A stretch of DNA of 64,000 nucleotides from an uncultured Prevotellaceae bacterium (GCA_900317635.1 ONHN01000004.1:21755-85754), one strand, 5' to 3'. Positions 51,233 to 60,568 are shown, counted from the first letter of the stretch. Numbers and translations are program-made. The notes: generated from the sequence alone by a model not told the origin.

Positions 51233-53731
51233 ATGAAAAAAACATTACTACTTCTTGTAGCTCTGTTTACGGCAGTTATGGCGCACGCTGTTGACGCAAC
51301 AGCCCTGGCTAACCTCGCTGATGGTAGCCCCGTAACGGTGGATGGTTATGTCTTTACCGCTTCCAAAGGTGAAGGTAAAACCAATCCTACGTTCAACGCC
51401 ACGAACGGAGACTATCGTCTCTACGCCCTAAACACGCTGACAGTTGCTACCGCCGATGGCAGTGGCATTCAAAGCATGGTCTTCACGCTTTCCGCACAAG
51501 GCAAGCGCCGCATGACCGAAGTTCAAGCTTCCGAAGGCGAGGTTTCCATTGACATGGACGCTGGTACGCTCAGCTGGACGGCTCCCGCCACCAGCGTTGT
51601 CAGTTCCGTTACGTTCACAGTAGGCGAAAAGGCTACTTACGGCTCCGACGGTGCCGACAAGGCAGGCCAGTTTGACTTCTCCGCCGTTACCTTCAACGGC
51701 GATGTAACCCCCGTTGAACCCCAGCCCTCCGATCCTACGGAGTACACCATTGCTCAGCTCAACACGCTGACGAACAACGTGCCCAACGTCCTCGTTAAGT
51801 TCAACAACGCACAAGTCGTTTACACGCAGTATGTAGAAAAGAACGAGGTTGTTTCTCAGAACATCTTCATCCGCGAAGGCGACAAGGCCGTTCAGTTCTA
51901 CAACGTGCAAAATGTTGATATTCCCGAGCACTCTCTCCTTTCCGGTTCGCTCAACGTGGACTTCAAGTCCTACTACGGCATTCCCGAAATCGTTGAGAAT
52001 GCCAGCACCGACCAAAACACGCTCGAACTGGGCGAAGGCGCAGAGCCCACGCCTACGGAAGCAACCGTTGCCGAAGTGATTGCCTTGCAGCACCTCTGCG
52101 ACCTTATCATCCTTCGCGGTGTTACGGTTGAGCAAGATGGCAACAACTACTATGCCGTTGACGCTGATGGCAACCGCGTACAGCTCTATGGCGGCATCGA
52201 CGTGGCCGAGTATGCTGGCGACGGCAACACCTACGACGTTGTAGCCGTATTCAACAACATCTACAAGGGTGCAGCCGAAGTACTGCCCGTTAGCCTCACC
52301 GCTGCCGGCAAGGCTCCCGTTGTGGCTCCCAAGTTCAGCCCCGCCGCTGGCACCTACACGGGCAGCGTAACCGTTACGCTCTCCGCTGGTGCTAACAGCA
52401 CCATCTACTACACCATCGACGGTTCCGACCCCGCCGACGAGAACAACGAAGCTGCTATGGAGTATGAAGCTCCCTTCACGCTCACGCAGTCTGCCGAAGT
52501 GAAGGCTGTGGCCGAAGACGTAACGGGCGAACTCAGCGAAGTCTCTTCCGCTCGCTACATCATCGAAGCCGTGCCCGAAGAAGGCTTGGCTCTGCCCTTC
52601 GAAGAAACTTTCGAAACCGACCTCGGCTCGTTCACCGCTGAAGGTACCTTTACGGTGGCAGGTGCAGAAGCAGGTGAAGTGAAGGAATATGCCGTTTGGT
52701 ATGGCCGTGAGTTTAACGGCGATGTCATGGCCTACGCTTCCAGCTACAACGGCGGTCAGAACTACGACGCTGAAGGTTGGCTCATCAGCCCGAAGCTCGA
52801 CCTGACGAAAGCCGAAAAGCCTGTCCTCACCTTTACCCACGCTATCAACAAATACTTCAACGATCCCGCAACGGAAGCTACCGTTTGGGTGCGCGAAGTT
52901 AGCGCCACCACCACCTGGCAGCAAATGCAGTTCGCTCATCCCGCTACGCCCGAGAAGACGTGGAGCGCAACCGAAGACGTTACCATCGACCTCGCAGCCT
53001 TCGTAGGTAAGAGCATCGAAGTAGGTTTCCGCTACATCGGTACGGCCAATGGTGCTGGCTCTTGGGAAATCCTCAAAGTAGCCGTTAAGGAAGACGGTGG
53101 CGACGTGCCTCCTGGTCCTGGTCCCGAACCCGTTGAAGGACAAGAAACAAGCTTCGACTTCGTAGCCAACACCTACGGCATCACGCCCAGCACGAGCGAA
53201 GCTCAAGACCAAGGTAACATCACCGAAACGCTCGTTAACGAAGACGGTGTCAGCATCTCTTTCCAGAGTCAAGAAACCGATAAGGCAAAGCCTCGTCTCT
53301 GGCAGGGTAACAACTTCGTTGACCTCCGCTTCTACAATGGTCAGACGATGAACATCACCGCTCCCAAGCCCTTCAAGCAAATCACCTTCTACGGCAACGC
53401 CAAGGGTAGCATTAGCTTGCAAGACATGGAAGGCAACGACGTGAAAGATAACGGTGTGAACGGTACGCGTGCCCGCGCTCCGAAGGAAGAAGTTTCTAAA
53501 GTTTCGGCCGTATGGCAACCCTCTTGGGCAACCGACTTTATGGAATTCACCGCAACCGCTACCAACAAGATTACCGAAATCGTCATCGTAATGGATAGTG
53601 AGACGGGTATCGAAAGCGTTTCTTCCATCAACGTCAACAATAAAGCCTACGACCTCAGCGGTCGCCGCGTGCAGAACCTCCAGCAGGGTGGTATCTACAT
53701 CGTCAATGGCAAGAAGGTTCTCGTTAAATAA
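51233..53731 (+). CDS. secreted multidomain protein with T9SS sorting tail
   Basis: 832 residues with a signal peptide (MKKTLLLLVALFTAVMAHA). An OB-fold-like DUF5689-type segment (YTIAQLNTLTNNVPNVLVKF) is followed by a chitobiase C-terminal-like domain (about 362-450, SPAAGTYTGSVTVTLS), a choice-of-anchor J jelly-roll (about 455-625, PFEETFETDLGSFTAEG to ATWQ) and a C-terminal T9SS tail (KAYDLSGRRVQNLQQGG, GKKVLVK). It is probably displayed on the surface; its ligand is unknown. It has a promoter and a strong terminator. Confidence 0.82.
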   Translation: MKKTLLLLVALFTAVMAHAVDATALANLADGSPVTVDGYVFTASKGEGKTNPTFNATNGDYRLYALNTLTVATADGSGIQSMVFTLSAQGKRRMTEVQASEGEVSIDMDAGTLSWTAPATSVVSSVTFTVGEKATYGSDGADKAGQFDFSAVTFNGDVTPVEPQPSDPTEYTIAQLNTLTNNVPNVLVKFNNAQVVYTQYVEKNEVVSQNIFIREGDKAVQFYNVQNVDIPEHSLLSGSLNVDFKSYYGIPEIVENASTDQNTLELGEGAEPTPTEATVAEVIALQHLCDLIILRGVTVEQDGNNYYAVDADGNRVQLYGGIDVAEYAGDGNTYDVVAVFNNIYKGAAEVLPVSLTAAGKAPVVAPKFSPAAGTYTGSVTVTLSAGANSTIYYTIDGSDPADENNEAAMEYEAPFTLTQSAEVKAVAEDVTGELSEVSSARYIIEAVPEEGLALPFEETFETDLGSFTAEGTFTVAGAEAGEVKEYAVWYGREFNGDVMAYASSYNGGQNYDAEGWLISPKLDLTKAEKPVLTFTHAINKYFNDPATEATVWVREVSATTTWQQMQFAHPATPEKTWSATEDVTIDLAAFVGKSIEVGFRYIGTANGAGSWEILKVAVKEDGGDVPPGPGPEPVEGQETSFDFVANTYGITPSTSEAQDQGNITETLVNEDGVSISFQSQETDKAKPRLWQGNNFVDLRFYNGQTMNITAPKPFKQITFYGNAKGSISLQDMEGNDVKDNGVNGTRARAPKEEVSKVSAVWQPSWATDFMEFTATATNKITEIVIVMDSETGIESVSSINVNNKAYDLSGRRVQNLQQGGIYIVNGKKVLVK

Positions 53732-53755
53732 GGCGAGACATTCATAACCCCTCAT

Positions 53756-53791
53756 CCCGCGCTTCCCGACAAACGGAAGCGCGGGTTTTTT
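53756..53791 (+). terminator. terminator of the T9SS cargo gene
   Basis: CCCGCGCTTCC / GGAAGCGCGGG, an 11-bp stem, followed by TTTTTT. Confidence 0.92.
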
Positions 53792-53936
53792 GTTCACCCC
53801 CGCTCCCAGTTCTGTGACCGTGTTTCCGAAGGGCTGAATGCTTCTTGAGCACTCTTGTGTTTGCTACCGCGCGCGGCAAAAAAGGCCTAAATCGTGCATA
53901 AGAACCCCGAATATGCGCAATTGCACGCACGAAAGT

Positions 53937-53967
53937 TTTGCGGTTCAAACGAGTTGCCGTATATTTG
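53937..53967 (+). promoter_or_regulatory. promoter of secDF
   Basis: TTTG (53937-53940), 19 bases and TATATTTG (53960-53967); the leader is about 75 nt. Confidence 0.75.
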
Positions 53968-54047
53968 CACGCTGCAAGAAGTAGCTCTTTGCTATTATTG
54001 TGCCCTTACGCGAAGTAAACAAATCATAAAACAATAACTTAAACACA

Positions 54048-56978
54048 ATGCAAAACAAAGGATTCATTAAGGTCATTGCAGTATTGCTCACCTTGATTTG
54101 CCTTTTCTACTTCTCGTTCTCGTTCGTTACGAGCCACTACGAGAAAAAAGCCGCTGCCATGGGACAGGAAGCTGGTAAAGCTTACCTCGACTCGATGGCC
54201 AACGAGCGCGTGTATATGGGAAAGACGCTGAAAGAGTGTGAAGCATTGCAGATTGGCCTCGGCCTCGACTTGAAGGGCGGTATGGACGTCATCCTCGAAG
54301 TGTCCGTGCCCGACGTCGTTGCCAACCTCGCTGGCGACAACGCCAAGGATGCCGCTTTCGTGAAAGCTGCCAAAGCAGCACGCGAGGACTACAAGAAAGG
54401 ACAGGGCGACTTCGTTGAACGTTTCGTTGCCCGCTATCAAGAAGCAAACGGTAAAGACAAACTCGGCGCTATCTTCGCCACGGGCTTGAAAGGCTCCGAT
54501 ATTGCCTTCAACAGCACCGATGCACAAGTGCAGGCCGCCCTCGAACGCGAGGTAGAAGCTGCTGTGAGCAACGCCTATCAGGTTGTGCGCAACCGCGTGG
54601 ACCAGTTCGGTGTAGCTCAGCCCAACATACAAATCCTGCAGGGCCGCGGTCAGGTAGGTCAGATTATGGTTGAAATGCCTGGCATTAAAGAGCCCGAGCG
54701 TGTGCGCAAACTCCTTCAAGGAAGTGCCAACCTCGAGTTCTGGGAGACCTACAACCTCGGTGAGATTCAAGGTCAGCTGGCTGCTCTCAGCCAAAACGAG
54801 ACGAAGGCAGCACCTGCCGACTCTGCCGCAGTTGCTGCTGACAGCGCAGCCGCAGCAAAACCCGCCGAAGCTCCCAAAGCTGCCAACGGCAAGCGTTTGG
54901 CCGAGGTGCTCCAGTTTAGTCCTAACGCGCAGAACTGCGTCGTAGGTTACTGCTCTGTGTTCGACACCGCCGCCGTTAATGCCATTGTCAACAGCGAAGC
55001 CGCCCGCGCCCGTCTGCCCAAAGACCTCGTGCTGGCTTGGAGCGTGAAGGCCGAGAAGCTGGGTGGCGAAGGTTCCAAACCCGCCTTCACCCTCTACGCC
55101 CTCAAGGGTCAGAATCGCCAACCCGCTATGCAGGGTGCTGTAATCGACAACGCCAAAGACGACTTCGACCAGTTCCACAACCCCATCGTTTCTATGACGA
55201 TGACGAGCGACGGCTCGCGCGACTGGGCTGCCCTGACGAAGAAGAACCTCAAGCGCGAGGTAGCTATCGTCCTTGATGGCTTCGTTTATAGTGCCCCCAC
55301 GGTGCAGAGTGAGATTACGGGCGGTACGTCGCAAATCAGTGGTCACTTCACCGTTGAAGACACGCGCGACCTTGCCAACGTCCTCAAGAGCGGTAAGATG
55401 CCTGCTCCCACGAACATCATCTCCGAAGAGACCGTTGGTCCGAGCCTCGGTTCCGCATCTATCCAGGCTGGTATCGAGAGCGCCATCATCGCCTTTATCT
55501 TGCTGATGATCTTCATGTGCTGCTACTATGGTCTTATCCCTGGTATGGTGGCCAACCTTGCCCTGATCCTCAACTTCTTCTTCACGCTCGGCGTGCTGAC
55601 GTCGTTCCAAGCAGCTCTGACCATGAGCGGTATTGCTGGTATGGTGCTGACGCTGGGTATGGCCGTCGATGCCAACGTGCTTATCTATGAGCGTACGAAG
55701 GAAGAGCTTCGCGCTGGCAAGAACATTAAGCAAGCTGTGGCCTCGGGTTATGGTAACGCCTTCTCCGCTATCTTCGACTCTAACGTAACGTCGCTCATCA
55801 CGGCTCTCATCCTCTACAACGTAGGTACTGGCCCCATTCGCGGTTTCGCCTTGACGCTGGGCATTGGTATCGTTGCCAGCTTCTTTACTGCCGTTTGGAT
55901 TAGCCGCATCATCTTCGAGCACTTCCTCAATCGCGACAAGTGGCTCGGTCTGACGTTCGACACGAAACTTTCGCGTGGCTTGTTGCAAAACGCTAAGTTC
56001 AACATCCTCGGCAGTGCAAAGCGTGCCTTCGTTATCTTTGGTATCCTCGTCGTTGCAGGCCTCGTGAGCCTTGGCGTGCGCGGCCTGTCGAAGGGTATTG
56101 ACTTTACGGGTGGTCGCAACTTCGTCATTGAGTTCACTGATAAGAACACGACTCCCGAGCAGGTAGAAGCTGCCGTGACTAAGGTTATCAACGCCGCCGA
56201 TGCTAACGCCTCCGTTTCGGGTATCGAAGTAAGCACAACGCAAGGCAAAGCCGTCCGCCTCTCTACCAACTACCTCATTGATAGCGATGCCGACGATGCC
56301 GACATGCAGGTAGAAAAAGCCATTTGGCAAGGTCTGAGCGATGCAAAACTCATCACGGCCAACTACGACACGTTTAAGAACCGCGACGTACACGAAGGTG
56401 GCTCCATCGTGAGCGCGCAGAAGGTAGGTGCCAGCGTGGCCAGTGAAATGACGAAAGATGCCATTCTCGCCACCATCCTCTCGCTCATCTTTATCTTCGT
56501 TTATATCCTCGTGCGTTTCCGCAACGTAGCCTTCTCCGTAGGTTCTATCTGCGCACTGACGGTTGATACGTTCCTCATCATCGGTATGTACTCCCTCTGC
56601 TGGGGTTGGGTACCCTTCAGCTTGGAAGTTGATCAAACGTTCGTAGGTGCTATCCTGACCGCCATTGGTTACTCCATCAACGATAAGGTGGTAGTGTTCG
56701 ACCGTATCCGCGAGAACCTCGGCCTCTGGCCCAAGCGCAACACGAAGCGTTTGTTCAACGAAAGTATCAACCAGACGCTTGTTCGTACCATCGTAACATC
56801 GTTCACGACGTTGCTCGTACTGCTCTGCATCTTCATCCTTGGCGGCGACAGCATTCGCTCCTTCGCCTTCGCTATGATTCTTGGTGTGGTATTCGGTACG
56901 CTCAGCTCTATCTTCCTTGCCGCTCCTATCGCCTACCGCACGTTCGGCAAGAAGCGCGTCATGGGCGAGGAAGCATAA
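54048..56978 (+). CDS. secDF: fused Sec translocon subunit SecDF
   Basis: 976 residues combining SecD and SecF in one chain, as usual in Bacteroidetes. The SecD half has an N-terminal span, LGLDLKGGMDVILEV, a large periplasmic loop with an Ala/Pro-rich insert, and spans near residues 470-660. The SecF half contains SKGIDFTGGRNFVIEF and a second set of spans to GKKRVMGEEA. It uses the proton gradient to aid export through SecYEG. Its own promoter and the terminator at 57039-57090 make it a single unit. Confidence 0.97.
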   Translation: MQNKGFIKVIAVLLTLICLFYFSFSFVTSHYEKKAAAMGQEAGKAYLDSMANERVYMGKTLKECEALQIGLGLDLKGGMDVILEVSVPDVVANLAGDNAKDAAFVKAAKAAREDYKKGQGDFVERFVARYQEANGKDKLGAIFATGLKGSDIAFNSTDAQVQAALEREVEAAVSNAYQVVRNRVDQFGVAQPNIQILQGRGQVGQIMVEMPGIKEPERVRKLLQGSANLEFWETYNLGEIQGQLAALSQNETKAAPADSAAVAADSAAAAKPAEAPKAANGKRLAEVLQFSPNAQNCVVGYCSVFDTAAVNAIVNSEAARARLPKDLVLAWSVKAEKLGGEGSKPAFTLYALKGQNRQPAMQGAVIDNAKDDFDQFHNPIVSMTMTSDGSRDWAALTKKNLKREVAIVLDGFVYSAPTVQSEITGGTSQISGHFTVEDTRDLANVLKSGKMPAPTNIISEETVGPSLGSASIQAGIESAIIAFILLMIFMCCYYGLIPGMVANLALILNFFFTLGVLTSFQAALTMSGIAGMVLTLGMAVDANVLIYERTKEELRAGKNIKQAVASGYGNAFSAIFDSNVTSLITALILYNVGTGPIRGFALTLGIGIVASFFTAVWISRIIFEHFLNRDKWLGLTFDTKLSRGLLQNAKFNILGSAKRAFVIFGILVVAGLVSLGVRGLSKGIDFTGGRNFVIEFTDKNTTPEQVEAAVTKVINAADANASVSGIEVSTTQGKAVRLSTNYLIDSDADDADMQVEKAIWQGLSDAKLITANYDTFKNRDVHEGGSIVSAQKVGASVASEMTKDAILATILSLIFIFVYILVRFRNVAFSVGSICALTVDTFLIIGMYSLCWGWVPFSLEVDQTFVGAILTAIGYSINDKVVVFDRIRENLGLWPKRNTKRLFNESINQTLVRTIVTSFTTLLVLLCIFILGGDSIRSFAFAMILGVVFGTLSSIFLAAPIAYRTFGKKRVMGEEA

Positions 56979-56995
56979 AACGAGCATACATAAAC

Positions 56996-57092
56996 CATAC
57001 AATATTATATATATACGCGCACGCGCGTAAGCACAAACGGCGCTGCCGCGTCAGGACTGCAAGGTCTTGATGCGGCAGCGCTGGGTTCGGGG
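56996..57092 (+). repeat. 97-bp repeat with terminator (left copy, after secDF)
   Basis: It starts with the AT-rich motif ATACAATATTATATATATA, then ACGCGCACGCGCGTAAGCAC and a terminator stem GGCGCTGCCGC / GCGGCAGCGCT. The right copy (58345-58442) is about 92% identical. The stem differs by changes that keep pairing: a G-C pair becomes A-T and a G-T becomes G-C. Confidence 0.88.
57039..57090 (+). terminator. terminator of secDF
   Basis: GGCGCTGCCGC(G)TCAGGACT pairs with GGTCTTGATGCGGCAGCGCT around a GCAA loop. T-rich sequence follows only at a distance. Confidence 0.75.
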
Positions 57093-57128
57093 AATGTGTT
57101 TTTGCAAAATTTCGTAAAAGAATTATTA

Positions 57129-57223
57129 CTGTCCGCTAAAGGTTGCCGTAGGCGACAGCAAGCCCCCCATGAATGAAGCTAATAGACCACAAATAGACAT
57201 TAAAGATCTTTGGATTATTATGT
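57129..57223 (+). mobile_element. MITE-like element head module, copy E (partial)
   Basis: About 95 bp that match the head of copy A (from CGCTAAAGGTTGCC through GACAGCAAGC, GAATGAAGCTAATAGACCAC and TTTGGATTATTATG). The hairpins and arms are missing; an AT-rich stretch takes over. Confidence 0.65.
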
Positions 57224-57308
57224 AACTTTTAACGGGCAGCAATATAAAAGATTATATTCGTTTTGACAATATCTTCATATCAGTAAAGGGTAAATGAAAA
57301 TTAATCAC

Positions 57309-57316
57309 TACCTTTG
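57309..57316 (+). promoter_or_regulatory. promoter -7 element of the DUF3791-DUF3990 operon
   Basis: TACCTTTG about 105 bases upstream of the first DUF3791 ATG. Between lies a leader with the direct repeat TTCGGAG. Confidence 0.55.
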
Positions 57317-57420
57317 CAGAGATAATTTACAAGAATGTTCGGAGTAAATCTTCGGAGAGCTTGAGTGACATGGCTCATGTAAAGTCTAATTTATAGAGCA
57401 CCCCTAAATGATTTCTGTTT

Positions 57421-57639
57421 ATGGATAAAAAGACGTTGGAATTTGTGACATATTGCATTGGAAAGCTTTCTGTACTGCTTAAGCTACCACAGACAGAAAT
57501 ATACAAACGACTAAAGGAATCAGGCATATTGTATGACTACATCGTGCCCTCCTACGATGTACTGCACACATTTAGCTCTCGGTATCTGATGGATGATCTA
57601 ACCGAATGTATGAGAGAGAAAGGAGTTTTGTCGGCATGA
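57421..57639 (+). CDS. DUF3791 protein (first copy)
   Basis: 72 residues with the DUF3791 pattern (TLEFVTYCIGKLSVLLKLPQTEIYKRLKESGILYDYI and YDVLHTFSSRYLMDDL). Function is not established. It ends in ATGA overlap with the DUF3990 gene. Base composition is clearly AT-rich compared with neighbours such as secDF, which suggests recent acquisition. It is probably a partner or antitoxin to DUF3990. Confidence 0.85.
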   Translation: MDKKTLEFVTYCIGKLSVLLKLPQTEIYKRLKESGILYDYIVPSYDVLHTFSSRYLMDDLTECMREKGVLSA

Positions 57640-58106
57640 GATTATACCATTCGTCAACTGTTAGCGTTAAACATCCTGATACGCATCATTCACGCCTATA
57701 TCTTGATTTTGGGCGTGGTTTCTATCTTACTTCGCTGCGCGAACAGGCCGTGAAGTATGCGCTGCGTTTCAAACGAAGAGGTCAGCCAGCATGGCTTAAC
57801 ACCTATGAATTTACTTACGATGAAACGCTTTGGAAGATCAAACGTTTTGAACGTTATGATAAGGAATGGCTTGACTTTGTGGCTGGATGCCGTGAAGGGA
57901 TAGACGCAGTAAACTACGACATGATTGTTGGAGGCATCGCAAATGACAGAGTAATTATCACAATCGATAGGTATTTTGCAGGGGAAATTTCCTTAGATGA
58001 AACTCTTGGATTGCTAAGATACGAAAAGCCTAATATCCAATACTGCATACGTACAGACAGAATGTTGCAGGAGTGTATAAGATTTATAGGGAGTGAAGAA
58101 CTATGA
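57636..58106 (+). CDS. DUF3990 protein (ADP-ribosyltransferase-like fold)
   Basis: 156 residues from the ATG at 57636, which overlaps the previous stop. The DUF3990 pattern is MRLYHSSTV, DFGRGFYLTSLREQAVKYA and AVNYDMIVGGIANDRV. H5 and the FGRGFYLT (25-32) block resemble ADP-ribosyltransferase family motifs; I recall DUF3990 being grouped there. NAD-dependent toxin activity is a prediction. It is flanked by two DUF3791 proteins and overlaps the second by 4 bp. Confidence 0.8.
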   Translation: MRLYHSSTVSVKHPDTHHSRLYLDFGRGFYLTSLREQAVKYALRFKRRGQPAWLNTYEFTYDETLWKIKRFERYDKEWLDFVAGCREGIDAVNYDMIVGGIANDRVIITIDRYFAGEISLDETLGLLRYEKPNIQYCIRTDRMLQECIRFIGSEEL

Positions 58107-58324
58107 CTGAGGAAAGCAAACAAGTAATGAGAAGTGCCCAATGTGCTAGAATCATTGTCTGCATAAGCGAGATGTTTGATGTACCACTCAATAAGGCTAC
58201 TGATATCTTTTATAGCTCAGAGACAGCTAACATGATTGAGGAAGGTATTGCCGATTTGCACTGCCGCAGTGATAGGTATTTGGCTGGGGAAGTTTGGCGA
58301 GAATATAAGGAAAGATCAATGTAG
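58103..58324 (+). CDS. DUF3791 protein (second copy)
   Basis: 73 residues, ATGA-coupled to DUF3990. The motifs LNKATDIFYSSETANMIEEGIADLH and SDRYLAGEVWREY fit the DUF3791 pattern. Its sequence differs greatly from the first copy, so the duplication is old. The three-gene set (DUF3791-DUF3990-DUF3791) is a familiar arrangement in gut Bacteroidales and Firmicutes. Confidence 0.8.
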   Translation: MTEESKQVMRSAQCARIIVCISEMFDVPLNKATDIFYSSETANMIEEGIADLHCRSDRYLAGEVWREYKERSM

Positions 58325-58344
58325 CAGGTGACTGTTGATGTCGC

Positions 58345-58442
58345 CATACAATATTATATATATACGCGCACGCGCGTAAGCACAAACGGCACTGCCGCGT
58401 CAGGACTGCAAAGTCTTGATGCGGCAGTGCCGGGTTTTGGGG
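58345..58442. repeat. 98-bp repeat with terminator (right copy)
   Basis: The partner of 56996-57092. The AT-rich motif, the CGCGCACGCGCG block and the terminator stem GGCACTGCCGC / GCGGCAGTGCC are kept. It lies between the convergent DUF3791 and acyltransferase genes, so it may serve as a terminator for both. Confidence 0.88.
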
Positions 58443-58467
58443 CTTATTATGTGGGGCGGCGCATAGC

Positions 58468-59481
58468 TTAATACGCCCATTTCAGCCAGCTGAAGTGGGG
58501 GCGGGAAGAGAGGCGGATGATGGCTTCGGAAGTCATGGCGCACAACGCGAGCACGAGGGGGTATTTAACTTCGGGCGCCATGGGGAATAGGTCGGTAAAG
58601 ATAAAGACGTAGATGAAGTGGGAAAAGTAGAAGAGGGTGCTCCACTGGCGCAGGCGAACGTTGGGGAAGTTCAGCTTAATTTCGTGGCGGAGCAGGGTGC
58701 AGAAAAGCAGGAGCGTAATGACGGGAGCCAGCGCGAAGAAGTATTGCAGCCTCACGGGTTGCACAAATTTGTATGTTGCCTCAGCTACGCTGGCAAGAAG
58801 GAGGAGCAGGAGCGGCCATTCTATGAAGAGCGGGCTACGCTTTTGTTCGTTTTCAACGCTTTTTTGAGCCAGCCATCGGCCCATCACGACGTAGATGAAT
58901 GCGCGCGCCCAGCCACCCGTCAGTGCATAGACCACAAAGCTCCAGAACGATGCCGTACGCTCATGGCGGAAAAGGAAGGAGAAGGGTGCGAAGAGATGAG
59001 CATAGTGAGGGCTCATGGCTTCTGTAAACAAGAAGATGGCAACGCCCAACCACAGCAAGGCACGGTTTGACATCCTATGCGAGAGCCACCAGCACAGCGG
59101 CACGGCCTGTATCAGTGCCATCAAGAACCACGAACCATGGAACGAACTATCGAAAAGGGAGCCCCGCACAAAGCAGAATAGACGAACGCCGAAGGGCTCT
59201 TGTGGCTCAATGAAGGCGTGCAGGATGGTGATAGGGAGCGTCACGCAGAACCAGAATGCATAGAGCAGGCCCATGCGCTGAAGATAATGGCCTACGCGTG
59301 AGGCATCGGCTGGTTTGCGAAAGAAGAAATAGGCCGATGCGATAAAGAAGAACGGCACGGCCAGTTGACCCAACGTGTCGATAACGATGAAGTTAGATAA
59401 AGGGTAGTTGGCCAGCGGTTGCGCGTGGAGAGCAACCACCCATAGGGAGGCAACGAACTTGACAATGTCTATCGATTTCAT
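58468..59481 (-). CDS. acyltransferase 3 family membrane protein
   Basis: 337 residues, about ten membrane spans, with the family start SIDIVKFVASLWVVALHAQP and the FFFIASAYFFF segment. It probably O-acetylates a surface glycan, with the acyl donor on the cytoplasmic side. Third gene of the ispD-licD/GT operon. Confidence 0.85.
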   Translation of the reverse strand: MKSIDIVKFVASLWVVALHAQPLANYPLSNFIVIDTLGQLAVPFFFIASAYFFFRKPADASRVGHYLQRMGLLYAFWFCVTLPITILHAFIEPQEPFGVRLFCFVRGSLFDSSFHGSWFLMALIQAVPLCWWLSHRMSNRALLWLGVAIFLFTEAMSPHYAHLFAPFSFLFRHERTASFWSFVVYALTGGWARAFIYVVMGRWLAQKSVENEQKRSPLFIEWPLLLLLLASVAEATYKFVQPVRLQYFFALAPVITLLLFCTLLRHEIKLNFPNVRLRQWSTLFYFSHFIYVFIFTDLFPMAPEVKYPLVLALCAMTSEAIIRLSSRPHFSWLKWAY

Positions 59482-59515
59482 ACCTACAGCCTATTTTGCG
59501 CGCTTTGTATCGCTT

Positions 59516-60553
59516 TTATCCGTAGTTGCGTCCGCCCACGAGGATGCGTAGGCGGTTGGTGGCTGCGCGCAAGATGTTTTTGAATTGTCCGTGGCGTAGG
59601 TTAATCCAAAGTTCTTCGAAGCTTCGCCCGAGTTTCACCCACGGGCAGTTCCAACCCATGACGCGGTAGAAGCGCTTGCGATAGGCCACGTGGTCTATTA
59701 CGTCCGTGGGATGCTGTAGGGGGAAGTGCATTTCGGGCCTTTCCATCGTGAAAATGCGGCGATAGGCGCGTGGCAGCGTCTCAAGGCTTCCTGCGAAGTG
59801 GGTAGAGTCGGAGCTAACGCCGATGTTTGTGATTTGGTTCACTACGGGCACGATGGCCAATTGCGAGTTGAGGAGTAGGTGGAAGTGGAAGATGCTTTCG
59901 TAGTATTCGCGCCCACTTTTGCGGCGCGCCTCAGCCGCTTCGCGCAGTCCCTTCATCAGTCCGCGCTCTTTGGCTATAGCTTCGAAGCGATGCATTGTCA
60001 CTTCGCGGTCGAGAAAGGCATAGTCGCCCTCCCATTTCTCTACCACGCGGCGCCACGAAGCCCAGCCCCAAATGCTGAAGTTCGTAGTGAAGAAGTAGCT
60101 GTCTGAGCCGCAATCCGTTGTGCGTTCGTCGGTGTTGAAACCCGCTATCATGCCGATGCGTTCGTCGTGCTCGTAGCGGTCGAGCATCTCTTTGCAGAAG
60201 GGGAAGAACGATTGCGCTGGAATGTCGTCGTCTTCAAGCACCATGCATTTGTCCGTCAGGCTGAAAGCCCAGCGTTGCGAGATGAACTCCGAGGGGTCGC
60301 AGCCGTAGTTCTTCTCTTGATAGAGGCGGTGGACTTCGCACTGCCAGTCGATGTCTTCCACCACTTTCCTGCACCCTGCTATACCTTCCATATCGCGTTC
60401 GCCGCGAGGTCCGTCTTGATAGAGGAAGAGGCGTGCGGGGCGCGCGCGCCGCACTTCGGCAAAGACGCGGGCGAGGTTATCGGGGCGATTGAAGAAGAGG
60501 ATAAGGACGCTCAGGTCGATATTAGCAGGGGGGAGCGGCGTTGCAGTATTCAT
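59516..60553 (-). CDS. glycosyltransferase (GT-A fold, hemolysin-activation-like)
   Basis: 345 residues. A GT-A fold begins with LSVLILFFNRPDNLARVF, and a DxD-type motif is found in KCMVLEDDDIPAQ (near residue 107). NEQ-type GRNYGIT-like end motifs are absent. It is 34 bp upstream of the acyltransferase and 15 bp downstream of the ispD-licD gene, so all three form one operon. The donor and acceptor are unknown. Confidence 0.82.
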   Translation of the reverse strand: MNTATPLPPANIDLSVLILFFNRPDNLARVFAEVRRARPARLFLYQDGPRGERDMEGIAGCRKVVEDIDWQCEVHRLYQEKNYGCDPSEFISQRWAFSLTDKCMVLEDDDIPAQSFFPFCKEMLDRYEHDERIGMIAGFNTDERTTDCGSDSYFFTTNFSIWGWASWRRVVEKWEGDYAFLDREVTMHRFEAIAKERGLMKGLREAAEARRKSGREYYESIFHFHLLLNSQLAIVPVVNQITNIGVSSDSTHFAGSLETLPRAYRRIFTMERPEMHFPLQHPTDVIDHVAYRKRFYRVMGWNCPWVKLGRSFEELWINLRHGQFKNILRAATNRLRILVGGRNYG

Positions 60554-60568
60554 GGGCGTAGAGGGGGA

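Noticed and set aside
54039-57002. Very long minus-strand open frame opposite secDF
   Set aside because: A shadow of biased codon use in secDF; the product has no recognisable domain. The same applies opposite the T9SS proteins (18985-21531, 51428-53797).
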